Below the pieces are notes generated by a model. It did not search any database. It was not told the origin of the DNA and saw nothing but the letters and a program-made list of their open reading frames with translations. Positions 8,540 through 18,035 of a stretch of 64,000 nt of DNA are shown here, in pieces. Source of the DNA: Halomonas sp. 1513 (lineage in GTDB: Bacteria > Pseudomonadota > Gammaproteobacteria > Pseudomonadales > Halomonadaceae); the NCBI GenBank assembly GCA_001971685.1, contig CP019326.1, positions 1,240,001-1,304,000 of the forward strand, written 5' to 3'. Positions within the stretch are counted from its first letter, which is position 1. The number at the start of each line of letters is the position of its first letter. The translations under genes and the position numbers were made by a program.

Positions 8540-10300
8540 CTAACGCTGCTGGCGGTCGGTGTACCAGGCGCTGAGCTTGCCTGCCGGCATCGGCGCGGCA
8601 AGATGGTTGCCCTGGGCGAGTTGGATGCCTTGCTGGCGCACGGCGCTGGCGCTTTCCTCGCTTTCCACGCCCACCGCGATGCACTCGACGCCCAGGGTAT
8701 CGAGGAGTCGCTGGATGCCGCCGAGCAGTGCCTGGCTGCGCCGGTCCCGTGCGATGCCCTTGATCAGCACGCCGTTGATCTTGGCCTGATGAATCGGCAG
8801 GCGCGACAGGTAGGCGAAGTTGACGTGACCGTCGCCCAGCTCATCCAATGCCAGGCTGACGCCCAGGCGCTGCAGGCGGCGGAACAGGTGCTGGGTGCTT
8901 TCCGGCTCGTCGACCAGGCTGTCACAGGCGATCTCCAGCGTCAGCCAGGAGGCGTCGTCGGTGTGCTGGCGCAGGAAGTGATCCAGCGGCAGGCGGTCGG
9001 CGGCCTCGGCGCGCAGGTGATCATCCACGATATTGACGGCGATCGGCAGCTCGGCCAGGGGCGAGCCGATGTCGCGCCAGGCCCGTTGCTGAGCGATGAC
9101 TTCGCCGATCACCCAGCGGTCGAGGCGCACTGCCAGGCCCAGCTTGCGGGCCAGCACGATGCAGTCGCGGGGGGAGGGTTGGCCAGGCTGACCGGCATGC
9201 CAGCGCAGCAGCGCCTCGAGCCCGATCACCCGTCCGCTGGCCAGGTCACACTGGGGCTGGTAGACCAGATGGAAGGCGCTGTCGGGGTCGGCGATGGCCT
9301 CGCGCAGCGCCAGTTCGGTGGCCAGTTGGCGCTGCAGCTGTTCGCTGAGCAGCGGGTCGACGAAGGCGTGGCAGCCGCCGCCGGCGTGTTTGGCCGAGTA
9401 CATGGCGCCGTCGGCACTGCGCAGCAGCTCCTCGGCGCTGTCGCCGTCGCGCGGGAAGAGGGCGATGCCGATACTTGCCGACACCGGCAGGCGACGGTCG
9501 CCGATCTTGAACGGCGCCTCCAGGGCTTCCTGCAATCGCAGCGCCACCGTTTGGGCGCCTTCGACCTCGGCGTCGTGCTGCAACAGCACCAGAAACTCAT
9601 CGCCGCCAAAGCGGGCCAGCAGATCGTCGCCGCGCAGTGCCTGGCTCAAGCGCCTGGCGACCTGCTTGAGTAGGGTGTCGCCGGCGCTATGGCCAAGCGA
9701 GTCGTTGATCGGCTTGAAGCGGTCGAGGTCAATGAACAGAAGGGCGACCTCTCCCTCGTGGCGCTGCGCGTGATGCAGGGCGCGCTGCAGGTGGTCGTCG
9801 AACAGGGCGCGATTGGCCAGGCCGGTCAGCGGGTCTTGATTGGCCTTGAACTGCAGGTGGCTCTCGTAGGCCTTGAGCGAGGAGATGTCGATAAAGACGC
9901 GTACGTAGCCGCACGGCTGCTGATGCTCGTCATACAGGGTGTCGATGGTCAGCAGTTCGGGATAGTGATCGCCATTGCGCCGCCGGCACAGTACCTCGCC
10001 CTGCCAGTGACCAAACTCGGCGAGGGCCTCGCGCTGGCGGTGGTAGTCGTCGTCCTGGTGAGGATGGTGGAAGCGATGCACGTCCCAGCCGACGACCGCA
10101 TGGCGAGAATGCCCGGTGATGCTTTCGAACGCGGGGTTGGCCAGCAGGATGCGCTGTTCGCGATCGGTGATGACAATGCCGGCATGGCTATGCTCGAAGC
10201 CCGCTAGCGCCCATGCCGAGTGCGTCGACGATACCTCGGGTGGCAACGTGACGAGTGTAAGCGGCGGGCGCGTGGGGCTGCCTGGGCCATCGTCCTGCAT
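8540..10300 (-). CDS. PAS-GGDEF-EAL signalling protein with partly degenerate EAL domain
   Basis: Cytoplasmic cyclic-di-GMP enzyme candidate without membrane segments. From the N terminus: PAS domain (about residues 30-150, ending YVRVFIDISSLKAYE), GGDEF domain with intact FGGDEF and an RxxD inhibitory site (RGDD) five residues before it, and an EAL domain. The EAL domain keeps EAL, the Asn of AVNI, the Glu of LEIA and the QG near the end. But the metal-binding DDFGTG loop reads DELGDG, and KID reads KIN. Cyclase activity is likely; phosphodiesterase activity is doubtful. ATG 10300 follows AGGTG; an in-frame GTG at 10312 is an alternative. It is divergent from the Cache-GGDEF gene and convergent with the transporter. 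Confidence 0.9.
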   Translation of the reverse strand: MQDDGPGSPTRPPLTLVTLPPEVSSTHSAWALAGFEHSHAGIVITDREQRILLANPAFESITGHSRHAVVGWDVHRFHHPHQDDDYHRQREALAEFGHWQGEVLCRRRNGDHYPELLTIDTLYDEHQQPCGYVRVFIDISSLKAYESHLQFKANQDPLTGLANRALFDDHLQRALHHAQRHEGEVALLFIDLDRFKPINDSLGHSAGDTLLKQVARRLSQALRGDDLLARFGGDEFLVLLQHDAEVEGAQTVALRLQEALEAPFKIGDRRLPVSASIGIALFPRDGDSAEELLRSADGAMYSAKHAGGGCHAFVDPLLSEQLQRQLATELALREAIADPDSAFHLVYQPQCDLASGRVIGLEALLRWHAGQPGQPSPRDCIVLARKLGLAVRLDRWVIGEVIAQQRAWRDIGSPLAELPIAVNIVDDHLRAEAADRLPLDHFLRQHTDDASWLTLEIACDSLVDEPESTQHLFRRLQRLGVSLALDELGDGHVNFAYLSRLPIHQAKINGVLIKGIARDRRSQALLGGIQRLLDTLGVECIAVGVESEESASAVRQQGIQLAQGNHLAAPMPAGKLSAWYTDRQQR

Positions 10301-10336
10301 ATGACATTGCACCTGTCAGTGAGTGGGGCTTATCTC

Positions 10337-10365
10337 ACTATTGTGGGTGGCGGCGGTCGCGTCAA
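10337..10365 (-). promoter_or_regulatory. Candidate sigma-70 promoter for the GGDEF-EAL gene
   Basis: Read on the minus strand, TTGACG (10365-10360) is followed after exactly 17 bases by AATAGT (10342-10337). The predicted start would fall about 30 bases before the ATG at 10300. Spacing and -35 are good; the -10 is fair. Confidence 0.45.
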
Positions 10366-10517
10366 TTACATACGTCATCCATAGGGCGAAAAAGACGCCA
10401 TATCCCACCGCGACTGCTCATGGGATGCCAACTACGTACGGTATACGCCCTAAAATGGCCGTTGATCGCCATATTGGCGGCGCGGCCTCGCCGAGCCGGC
10501 ATGATAGAATCGTGGCA

Positions 10518-12515
10518 ATGACAAGACTACTCTCACGGGTGCTGCATCGTGTGGCACTGCTCTCCCTGCATGCGCGCCTGGTCATCGGTATCAGCCTTGG
10601 CTGGCTGTTGCTGGTGGCGGCCATCATCCTGGTGGCGTTGCGCTCCGGCGACGAACTGGCCGAGCAGGCCAACCGTACCCACCTGGAGTATGAAGCAGAG
10701 CTGATTGCCCGGCATATCGAAGAGGCGGTGGAGGTGCGCATCAATGCCCTGCAGCGTCTCGCCGGCCGCGCGTCAGAGGCGCTCGATCAGTCTCCGGAGC
10801 AGGCCGGCGCGCTGCTCGATGAGAATATCGGGCTGATGGCACTGTTCGATGCCCTGGTGGTGATCTCTGCCGAGGGCGAAGTGCTGGCCGATGTCCCCGA
10901 GCTGTCTGGTCGCCGGGGCCTGGACGTCACCCAGCGTGAGTATTTTCGCCATCTCCAGAATGTGCGACGCCCCTATGTGTCCGAGCCCTTTACCGGTGCC
11001 GCCAGCGACGTGCCGCTGGTGATGGTGGGCGTGCCGATCCTAGCCGAGGGGCGTTTCCGGGGCATGCTAGGCGGTGTGGTGAGCGTCGAGGAGGGCAGTT
11101 TCTTCGCCGGCCTGCGGCGCATTCGCATTGGCCATGCCGGCTTTGCTGCCCTGGCCACGGCGTCGGGACTGGTGCTGTCGCATCCCAACAGGGACCTTAT
11201 CATGCGGCCGGTGCCGAGCGCCGCCACCCATCCCGAGCTCGACCTGGCGCTGTCCGGCTGGGAAGGTGCGGCAGAGGGGCATCTGGTGGATGGCACTCGC
11301 GCGGTGCAGGCCTATCGCCAGGTGTGGACGGCCAACTGGGTGGTCGGCGTCTATCTGCCGCGCGAGCAGATGATGGGGCCGGTGCAGGCGTTTCTGCGTC
11401 AGCAGCAGTGGGTGGGGTTGCTTACGGTGCTGCTGATGCTGCCGCTGCTGTGGCTAGGACTGAAGCTGCTGCTGCGGCCACTGCATCGTCTCGAGCGGCA
11501 TATCGCCAAGGTGGCGCGCGGCGAGGCCAGGCGCGTCGACCCCCGCACCGGCATGCGTGAGCTGCAGCAGGTGGCGGATACCTTCAACTATCTCGAGCGC
11601 CAGCGTGAGCAAGCCAAGGCGCTGCTGCAAGACCGTCAGGCGTTTCTCGACGCGGTGCTCGACTCGTCGCCTACCGGGTTGTTCATCTGCGACCTGCACG
11701 GTCAACTGGTCTATCTCAACCCCGCCCTGCAGCAGCTGACCGGCTATGACCTCGAGGCCTACCGCGACGGTGAGATCGCCGAGCATCTGCACGTCGACGA
11801 GGTCGACGACGTCAGCGACCTGTGGCGCCACACCCTGGAGAGCGGACGGCCCTTTTCCAGGCAGATGCGCTACCACGCCGCCAATGGCCAGACGCTGTGG
11901 CTGGAGGTGAATGTCAGTCGCGTCGCCGATGGCGATACGCCGCTGGGCTATGTGGGCAGCGTCAAGGACATCACCGATAGTCGCCAGCGCGAGGCGCTGC
12001 AGCGCTGGGAGGCCGAGCACGATCCGCTCACCGGACTGCTCAATCGACGCGGCTTCGAGCGCCGGCTCGAGGAGGCGCTGGTGGAGTGGAAGAAGGCCGG
12101 CACGCCGTCGGCGCTGCTGATGTTCGACCTCGATCATTTCAAGCCAATCAACGACCGTGGTGGTCACGCCCTGGGTGACGAGATGCTGCGCCGCATCGCC
12201 CAGGTGCTGGCCTGGGAAGTCCGCAGCAGCGACCACGTGGCGCGCCAGGGCGGCGACGAGTTTGCCGTGCTACTGCCCAGCTGCAGCCTCAACCAGGCCC
12301 AGCGCCTGGCCGAGACGCTGCGCCAGGCGATCAGCGAGATCTACGTGGAGCACCAGGGCAATCTCTACCGTGTCACCCTGAGCATGGGGCTTACCGGCCT
12401 GCTCGAGAGCGACGAGGACATCGAGACGGTGCTGGCGCGTGCCGATGCAGCGAGCTATCGGGCCAAGGCCGCCGGGCGCAATCGCATCGTCGATGCCGCC
12501 GAGCCATCGGACTGA
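10518..12515 (+). CDS. Membrane diguanylate cyclase: dCache-HAMP-PAS-GGDEF
   Basis: Inner-membrane receptor predicted to make cyclic-di-GMP in response to a periplasmic ligand. I start it at ATG 10518 (MTRLLSRVLHRVALL) just before the first membrane segment (LVIGISLGWLLLVAAIILVAL); the frame is open from 10323, but the extra residues look non-coding. Then come a periplasmic double-Cache domain of about 270 residues (with TQREYFRHLQNVRRPYVSEPF), a second membrane segment (WVGLLTVLLMLPLLWLGLKL), HAMP, PAS (FLDAVLDSSPTGLFICDLHG) and GGDEF with intact GGDEF and an RxxD inhibitory site (RSSD). No EAL domain, so it is a pure cyclase candidate. Cache ligands are usually amino or organic acids; the ligand here is unknown. 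Confidence 0.9.
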   Translation: MTRLLSRVLHRVALLSLHARLVIGISLGWLLLVAAIILVALRSGDELAEQANRTHLEYEAELIARHIEEAVEVRINALQRLAGRASEALDQSPEQAGALLDENIGLMALFDALVVISAEGEVLADVPELSGRRGLDVTQREYFRHLQNVRRPYVSEPFTGAASDVPLVMVGVPILAEGRFRGMLGGVVSVEEGSFFAGLRRIRIGHAGFAALATASGLVLSHPNRDLIMRPVPSAATHPELDLALSGWEGAAEGHLVDGTRAVQAYRQVWTANWVVGVYLPREQMMGPVQAFLRQQQWVGLLTVLLMLPLLWLGLKLLLRPLHRLERHIAKVARGEARRVDPRTGMRELQQVADTFNYLERQREQAKALLQDRQAFLDAVLDSSPTGLFICDLHGQLVYLNPALQQLTGYDLEAYRDGEIAEHLHVDEVDDVSDLWRHTLESGRPFSRQMRYHAANGQTLWLEVNVSRVADGDTPLGYVGSVKDITDSRQREALQRWEAEHDPLTGLLNRRGFERRLEEALVEWKKAGTPSALLMFDLDHFKPINDRGGHALGDEMLRRIAQVLAWEVRSSDHVARQGGDEFAVLLPSCSLNQAQRLAETLRQAISEIYVEHQGNLYRVTLSMGLTGLLESDEDIETVLARADAASYRAKAAGRNRIVDAAEPSD

Positions 12516-12549
12516 TCATTAGCGTATACTTATGTTTCTTGCTGCTACC

Positions 12550-12576
12550 TAAAGTAACTCGGCGCCGGGCCGATAC
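12550..12576 (+). promoter_or_regulatory. Sigma-28 (FliA) flagellar promoter of the chemoreceptor gene
   Basis: TAAAGTAA (12550-12557), an 11-base spacer, and GCCGATAC (12569-12576) match the FliA consensus TAAAGTTT-N11-GCCGATAA at 13 of 16 positions with exact spacing. It lies 112 bases before the chemoreceptor ATG, as expected for late flagellar-class control. An equivalent site precedes the PilZ/HD-GYP gene at 58.2 kb. Confidence 0.85.
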
Positions 12577-12688
12577 TTCTTTTGCTGAATGCGATCGTTA
12601 TATTAGTTGCCCTTTATTATATTAGCTATTGGTTGAAATGGTGCCGCGCCTTCAGGCGGTCTTGGCGCCTGCAAAAGAGGAATCGATC

Positions 12689-14188
12689 ATGTCACCACAT
12701 CCCGCCGCTAGCGGTCGAAGCGCTCTTGGGGCCCACCGCCGTGGGGTAGACCGGTTGATGTGGTTGCCGGCGCTGGTGCACTGGCTGCTATGCGCCGGGG
12801 TGGGGCTATGGAGCGGCAGCTTAGCGATGGCAGTGGGGTTTGCCGTTGCCGTGATGCTGCCGGTGGCGCTGCTGCACCGGCTGCGGCCCGGTACCCTCGC
12901 CAGCGGCATTGGCACCGCGGCGATGTTCATGGGGCTGTCGGCGCTGCTGATCGAGCAGAGCGGCGGGCTCATCGAAGCCCACTTCAGCATCTTCATCATG
13001 CTCTCGGTGCTGATCTTGTATAGCGACTGGCGGGTGATCGTCGCAGGCGCGGGCATCATCGCCCTGCACCATGCTGGGCTGACCTATCTGCAGCACCAGG
13101 GGATCGCCGTTATATACGACGGCATGGGCACTGGGCATGAGCATGCTGGCGGTGAGCTGCTGGCCTACCTGGCCATGCACGGCGGTGCGGTAGTCGCGCA
13201 AGCGGTGGTGCTCGGCTGCCTTGCCCATGTGCTGCGTAAGATGCTGGAAGATGGGGTGCTGATTGCCGGGTTTGCCCAGCGTGCCCAGCAGGGGCATCTC
13301 GATCAGACCTTCTCACCCGTGCAGCAGCGACGCCCGGCCATCCAGGCGGTAGCGGCGATGCAGGCGCGCTTTGTCGCCACCCTTGGCGAGGCCCAGCAGA
13401 CCAGTGCCAGCGTCGAAGCCTTGAGCGAGTCACTGTTCGATGCCCATGGTTCCTTGCAGGATCAGGCCACGGCCAACGAGCAGCAGGTCGAGCGCATCGC
13501 CGCCAGTGCCGCCGAACTCTCGGCCTCTACGCGCCAGGGAGCCGCCGAGGTACAGGCCACGCGCGAGCTGGCCGAAGAGGCGTCGAATTCCGTCATCAGT
13601 GGGCGTGATCAGGTCGGCGTGCTGGATGCCGCGATTGGCGAGATCGACACCGCGGCCAAGGGCATCGCCGCGCTGCTGGCGGAAATCGACGACATCACCT
13701 TCCAGACCAACCTGCTGGCCTTGAATGCCTCGGTAGAGGCCGCCCGCGCCGGTCAGGAGGGGCGTGGCTTCGCCGTGGTGGCAAGCGAGGTGCGTAAGCT
13801 CTCGCAGCGAACCGATGGCACGGCAAGAGAGATTCGTGCGCGGGTCGATGCCGCTCAGGTCAGCGTTGCCGCGGGGCGCCGCGCCGCCGGCTCTGCCGGT
13901 GAGGTGATCGCTGGCGTTGTCGAATCCTTCCAGGGGGTCGTGACGCGGATGAGCGAGCTGGATGTGGGGATTCAGCAGCAGCGTGCGGGAATCGACGAAC
14001 TCGACAGCAGCATTCATGCCATTCAGCGCGCCCTGGCGGCAAGCAACTCAGGGCTGCTGCGCTGCCACCAACTGGGCGAGGAGCAACAAAAGGCAGCCCA
14101 GCGCTTGCAGCGGGCTATCAGTCAATTCAGGCTGGCGCCCTCATCTGCGAGCCCACTTGAGGACTTATCTCTGGTTGCGCCTCGCTGA
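12689..14188 (+). CDS. Methyl-accepting chemotaxis protein with polytopic membrane sensor
   Basis: Chemoreceptor that would control CheA through CheW. ATG 12689 is preceded by AAAAGAGGA; a longer frame from 12629 is not supported. The first 190 residues form about six membrane helices rather than a periplasmic domain, and contain the motif [19 protein letters not shown] and a following HH pair, features of a known integral-membrane sensor type seen in some receptors and kinases. The cytoplasmic part has the invariant hairpin tip ([37 protein letters not shown]). There is no C-terminal CheR-tethering pentapeptide. A sigma-28 promoter upstream ties it to the flagellar regulon. The stimulus is unknown. 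Confidence 0.93.
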   Translation: MSPHPAASGRSALGAHRRGVDRLMWLPALVHWLLCAGVGLWSGSLAMAVGFAVAVMLPVALLHRLRPGTLASGIGTAAMFMGLSALLIEQSGGLIEAHFSIFIMLSVLILYSDWRVIVAGAGIIALHHAGLTYLQHQGIAVIYDGMGTGHEHAGGELLAYLAMHGGAVVAQAVVLGCLAHVLRKMLEDGVLIAGFAQRAQQGHLDQTFSPVQQRRPAIQAVAAMQARFVATLGEAQQTSASVEALSESLFDAHGSLQDQATANEQQVERIAASAAELSASTRQGAAEVQATRELAEEASNSVISGRDQVGVLDAAIGEIDTAAKGIAALLAEIDDITFQTNLLALNASVEAARAGQEGRGFAVVASEVRKLSQRTDGTAREIRARVDAAQVSVAAGRRAAGSAGEVIAGVVESFQGVVTRMSELDVGIQQQRAGIDELDSSIHAIQRALAASNSGLLRCHQLGEEQQKAAQRLQRAISQFRLAPSSASPLEDLSLVAPR

Positions 14189-14258
14189 CAGCCCGAGGAG
14201 AGAGGTATTCCCTATCTCCTGCACGCCTTTCGCTGCTGGTGAAACCCGGTGCGGCTCG

Positions 14259-17200
14259 TCATTGGCGGGATGAGATATCCTCAAGATAGCGCTCTAGGTC
14301 GCCAGCCGGCAATGGCCGGCTGAAGAGATAGCCCTGGAAGACAGCGCAGTGCTCCTGCATCAGAAAATCCTGGATTTCCACGGTCTCGACGCCCTCGGCC
14401 AGCACCTCGAGCCCCAGGCTGTGAGCCAGCGCGATGATGGTCTGGACGATGGCGACGTCGTCGCTGTCGTTAGGGAGGTTGTGTACAAAGCTCTGGTCGA
14501 TCTTGAGCACGTCGAGCGGTAGCTGCTTGAGATAGGCAAGCGACGAGTAGCCAGTACCGAAGTCATCCAGGGCAAAGCTGATGTCCAAGCGGCGCAGGAT
14601 GTTCATTTTCGCCACGGTCTGTTCGATATCCTCGAGAAGAAGCGTCTCGGTCACTTCCAGTTGCAACCTGGCGGGATCGATACCGGTCTCGTTGATGATG
14701 GCGATGACGTCATCGACGAAGCAGCGCTCATGGAACTGTCTTGCACTGACGTTGACTGAGATCACCATGTCACCCAGGATGCCGCGCGCGGCCCAATCGG
14801 CCATCTGCTCGCACACCTTTCTCAAGACCGTCCGGCCAAGTGCGCCGATCAGTCCGGTTTCCTCAGCGATGGGAATGAATTCACCGGGTGAGATGATGCC
14901 TTGCTCATGGTGGAGCCAGCGCACCAGCGCCTCGGCGCCCACACAGCGTCCTGCACGATCCATCTTGGGCTGAAAATAGGGGATGAACTCCTGAGTCTCG
15001 ATGCCCGCCAGGATGTTACTTTCAAGCCATGCCCTTGCATTTGCCTGTGCCTGAAGCTGGGGGTTGAACATACTCACTGCGTTGCGGCCGCGGTGCTTGA
15101 CGTCATACAGAGCGAGGTCGAGACGCTTCATCACCTCTTCCGGGTGGTCGCCCCTCGGCTCCACCAGTGTGACGCCGATGCTGCAGGTACGCTGCATGCC
15201 AAGGTTCTCATCGGTGTAGGGCTCGCCGAGCATGGTGCGGACCCGGTCGGCAACACGCTGCAGCTCAAGAACGGCGTCTTCACGGGACGGGCCGAGATTC
15301 TGGATCAGCAGCGTGAACTCATCGCCTCCCAGGCGTGCGGCAAGCACCCCTTCTTCCTCTAGGGATTCTAGGCGACCGGCAACGGCTCGGAGCAGTTTGT
15401 CGCCTCGGCCATGACCCAGGGTGTCGTTCAGGACCTTGAAATGGTCGAGATCGATGAGCATCACCCCAGCGTATGTCAGGTGCTCTTTGCTGGCCTCAAT
15501 GAGCTCGTCAAGGCGTTTCTGGAAGAGCCGTCTATTGGGGAGGTGCGTCAGGGAATCATGGTAGGCCAGGAACTCGATTTGATCGGCGCTTCTTTTTCGC
15601 TCTGTCACATCGCGGAAGTAGACAGCAAGGCCTTCATGGGACGGGTAGATGTGCATTTCAAACCAGGTGTCGAGAGACGCACAGAAGTACTCGAAGTGTC
15701 GAGTCGTGCGCTCGGCCATGGCCAGGCGATATTCTGCACCCGCGCTGGAGGCGATGGCTTCGGGAAACATCTTCCAGATGCTTTGCTCAAGGACAGTTTC
15801 TCTCGACTTGCGCAGCAGATGCTCCGCCTCGAGATTGAAATACCTGAAATGCCACTGCCGGTCCAGGGTAAAGAAACCGTCGGTGATGCTCTCCAGCGTC
15901 TGGCTCAGGGTTTTGGCCACCTGGGTAAGCTCTTCCTCCAATACCTTACGGTCCTGGATATCCAGCGCGCTGCCATACCATTTGTGTACCTGGCCTGCCT
16001 CATCGCGAACCGGCACGGCATTGGTGCGATACCAGCGGTAGTCGTTGTCGCGCTTATGATGTATTCGAAGGTCAATATCGTACGGTTGCTGACTGGCGAC
16101 GGCATTACCCCATGTCTGCCTGCATCGATCGACGTCATCGGGATGCAGCGCCTTGATCCAGCCATCCTGAGGGAGCATATCATTGGTTATGCCGGTGACC
16201 TCGACAAAGCGTCGATTGGCATAGTCCAGTTGCCCCTGAGCGTCGGCCGTCCAGACGATAGTGGGCATGGCATCGGCGAGTTGCCGGAACTGCTCGTGAC
16301 TATGAACCAGGCGCTGCTCGACGTTGCGCTGGACGGTGATGTCCTGAAAGGCGCCCTGAACCGTGAATGCCTCTCCGGGCGTTTCCTCGGCAGCGGCACC
16401 GATGACCCTGACCAGGCGGCGATTGCCTCTGGCAGTGAGTATCTCGGCTTCCTCGTCGAAGGGCGTGCCGGTGGTGGCGCAGGCGTCAACGCGTGACGCG
16501 ATTCGCGCCCGATACTCAGGCAGATAGAAGGCAAGCCCCTCGTCGCCGGTCAATGCGTAGCCGGGAGGCAGTTCATGGATAGCGCAAACCTCGTCCGACC
16601 AGCGAACCTCCTTGCCCTGCGGGTCATAGCTCCAACTACCCAGGTGAGCCAGGCGTCCCGCGATTGAGCGCAGGTGAGCGTCATGCAGCCGCGCCCTGGC
16701 GTCATGCGCCTGACGGGTTGCAGAAGCCAAGGTATGGGCAAGGCTCGAAAGCCCTTGCAGCCACCCCTCACCGAGTGTCAGTTGGCCACATCGGAACACG
16801 TACAACAGGCCCCAGCAGCGGTCGGGTTCTTGTACTGGGACACACAGGGTCTGGATCGGTAACCCCTCGTGTTCCAGGGCTGCATGCAGCATGGGGGGGA
16901 ACTCACCGATGACGATCTCTTTCGTCTCCACAGTACGTTCAGCCAGGGCGTCGCGACCCACCGGCAGGGAGTCGGGCCAGGCTATCTCCAGCGTGCTGCT
17001 GGTGGCGGCTACCACCTTACCTTGCTCGGGTGAGGGGAGCAGTTCGACCAACAAGCTCGCTTCGAAGCCGAAGGCCTCGATGGCAAGCGCCACGGTCTGT
17101 TGATAAAGCGTGTCAAGGGTCGCGCCCTGTAGTGCCGACTCCCCTATGGCTGCCAGACCGACCTGTAGTCGGGAGTGAAACGCCATTGCCTGTTCTGTTT

Positions 17201-17969
17201 GCTTACGCTCGCTGATGTCACTCACGGAGGCCAGAAAGTGTGTCACGCCCTCGATCACGACAGGGGCCAGGCCGACTTCCAGGGGAAATAGGCTGCCGTC
17301 CTGGCGCTTGCCTTGAAGTTCTCGTTCAGACCCCATTTGGCGGGTCGCTGGTGACTGTGCAAAGTCCCGTCGATGACGGGCGTGCGTCGCCCTCAGTTCG
17401 TCTGGCACCAGCGCGTCGATCGACTGTTCCCGGAGCTCACCCCGCGAGTAGCCGAAGATCTGCTCGGCGACGCAATTGGCGGTTTCGATGATGCCGCCGG
17501 GGCCCACCAGCATGATGCCTACCGGTGCTGCTTCGAGTATCGCTTGCATGTGTCGCAGGCGAGCCGAGTCCTGGTTGACGACGCGCTGGACGGAGACCAA
17601 GAGAACGGTGTCGCCGGCGTCATCCTTCACATGGGAGATGCTCCACTCGACCTGATACGGCGTGCCGTCCTTGCGATAATTGATGGTGGAACCGATAAAG
17701 GGCTCCTGACGCACGAGTGACTCGCGCATCGCTTGCAGGACGTTCGAGTCGGTATCTGGGCCCTGCAGAAGTCGAGGTGACTGCCCGAGAAGTTCCCCCT
17801 CGCGGTAGCCGGTCATGTTACAAAAAGCGGGATTGGCAAAGAGGATGCGTGGACCGGGCAGGTCCAGCTCGGCGGTGGTCACGATCACCGCATCGGGCGA
17901 GTCGCGCATGGCAGCTTCGAATAGCGAATTGCGACACGCATGGAGGGCAGGATCAACGGATATGTTCAC
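14259..17969 (-). CDS. Large multi-sensor GGDEF-EAL protein (PAS/LOV-like, PAS, GAF, three PAS)
   Basis: Soluble 1236-aa cyclic-di-GMP enzyme. In order: a LOV-like PAS (about 15-135), PAS (about 140-260), GAF (about 275-430), three further PAS domains (about 440-805), GGDEF (about 815-975) and EAL (about 985-1230). LGGDEF is intact, but the RxxD inhibitory site is absent (EEEG). The EAL domain is complete: GAEALVRW, SVNVSARQ, LEVTET, DDFGTGYSSL, LKIDQSFV, EGVE, QGYLFSRP. The first domain reads GQSPRLLQGPDTD where LOV photoreceptors have GRNCRFLQGPDTD, so the photoactive Cys is Pro. The start is GTG 17969 with AGGGA upstream; the gene follows the Aer-like receptor by 66 bases on the same strand, so they may share a transcript. 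Confidence 0.92.
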   Translation of the reverse strand: MNISVDPALHACRNSLFEAAMRDSPDAVIVTTAELDLPGPRILFANPAFCNMTGYREGELLGQSPRLLQGPDTDSNVLQAMRESLVRQEPFIGSTINYRKDGTPYQVEWSISHVKDDAGDTVLLVSVQRVVNQDSARLRHMQAILEAAPVGIMLVGPGGIIETANCVAEQIFGYSRGELREQSIDALVPDELRATHARHRRDFAQSPATRQMGSERELQGKRQDGSLFPLEVGLAPVVIEGVTHFLASVSDISERKQTEQAMAFHSRLQVGLAAIGESALQGATLDTLYQQTVALAIEAFGFEASLLVELLPSPEQGKVVAATSSTLEIAWPDSLPVGRDALAERTVETKEIVIGEFPPMLHAALEHEGLPIQTLCVPVQEPDRCWGLLYVFRCGQLTLGEGWLQGLSSLAHTLASATRQAHDARARLHDAHLRSIAGRLAHLGSWSYDPQGKEVRWSDEVCAIHELPPGYALTGDEGLAFYLPEYRARIASRVDACATTGTPFDEEAEILTARGNRRLVRVIGAAAEETPGEAFTVQGAFQDITVQRNVEQRLVHSHEQFRQLADAMPTIVWTADAQGQLDYANRRFVEVTGITNDMLPQDGWIKALHPDDVDRCRQTWGNAVASQQPYDIDLRIHHKRDNDYRWYRTNAVPVRDEAGQVHKWYGSALDIQDRKVLEEELTQVAKTLSQTLESITDGFFTLDRQWHFRYFNLEAEHLLRKSRETVLEQSIWKMFPEAIASSAGAEYRLAMAERTTRHFEYFCASLDTWFEMHIYPSHEGLAVYFRDVTERKRSADQIEFLAYHDSLTHLPNRRLFQKRLDELIEASKEHLTYAGVMLIDLDHFKVLNDTLGHGRGDKLLRAVAGRLESLEEEGVLAARLGGDEFTLLIQNLGPSREDAVLELQRVADRVRTMLGEPYTDENLGMQRTCSIGVTLVEPRGDHPEEVMKRLDLALYDVKHRGRNAVSMFNPQLQAQANARAWLESNILAGIETQEFIPYFQPKMDRAGRCVGAEALVRWLHHEQGIISPGEFIPIAEETGLIGALGRTVLRKVCEQMADWAARGILGDMVISVNVSARQFHERCFVDDVIAIINETGIDPARLQLEVTETLLLEDIEQTVAKMNILRRLDISFALDDFGTGYSSLAYLKQLPLDVLKIDQSFVHNLPNDSDDVAIVQTIIALAHSLGLEVLAEGVETVEIQDFLMQEHCAVFQGYLFSRPLPAGDLERYLEDISSRQ

Positions 17970-18035
17970 GACAATTCCCTATGGGCTAAGAGAGCGGCGT
18001 GGCCAGCGTCGAAAACAAGGCCCGTGACAGACATA

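Noticed and set aside
252-9673. Long open frames antisense to or overlapping real genes, e.g. 252-752, 4183-5181, 8603-9673
   Set aside because: They are shadows in high-GC sequence: Arg/Ala/Gly/Pro-rich, without family motifs or ribosome sites, and lie fully on recognised genes.
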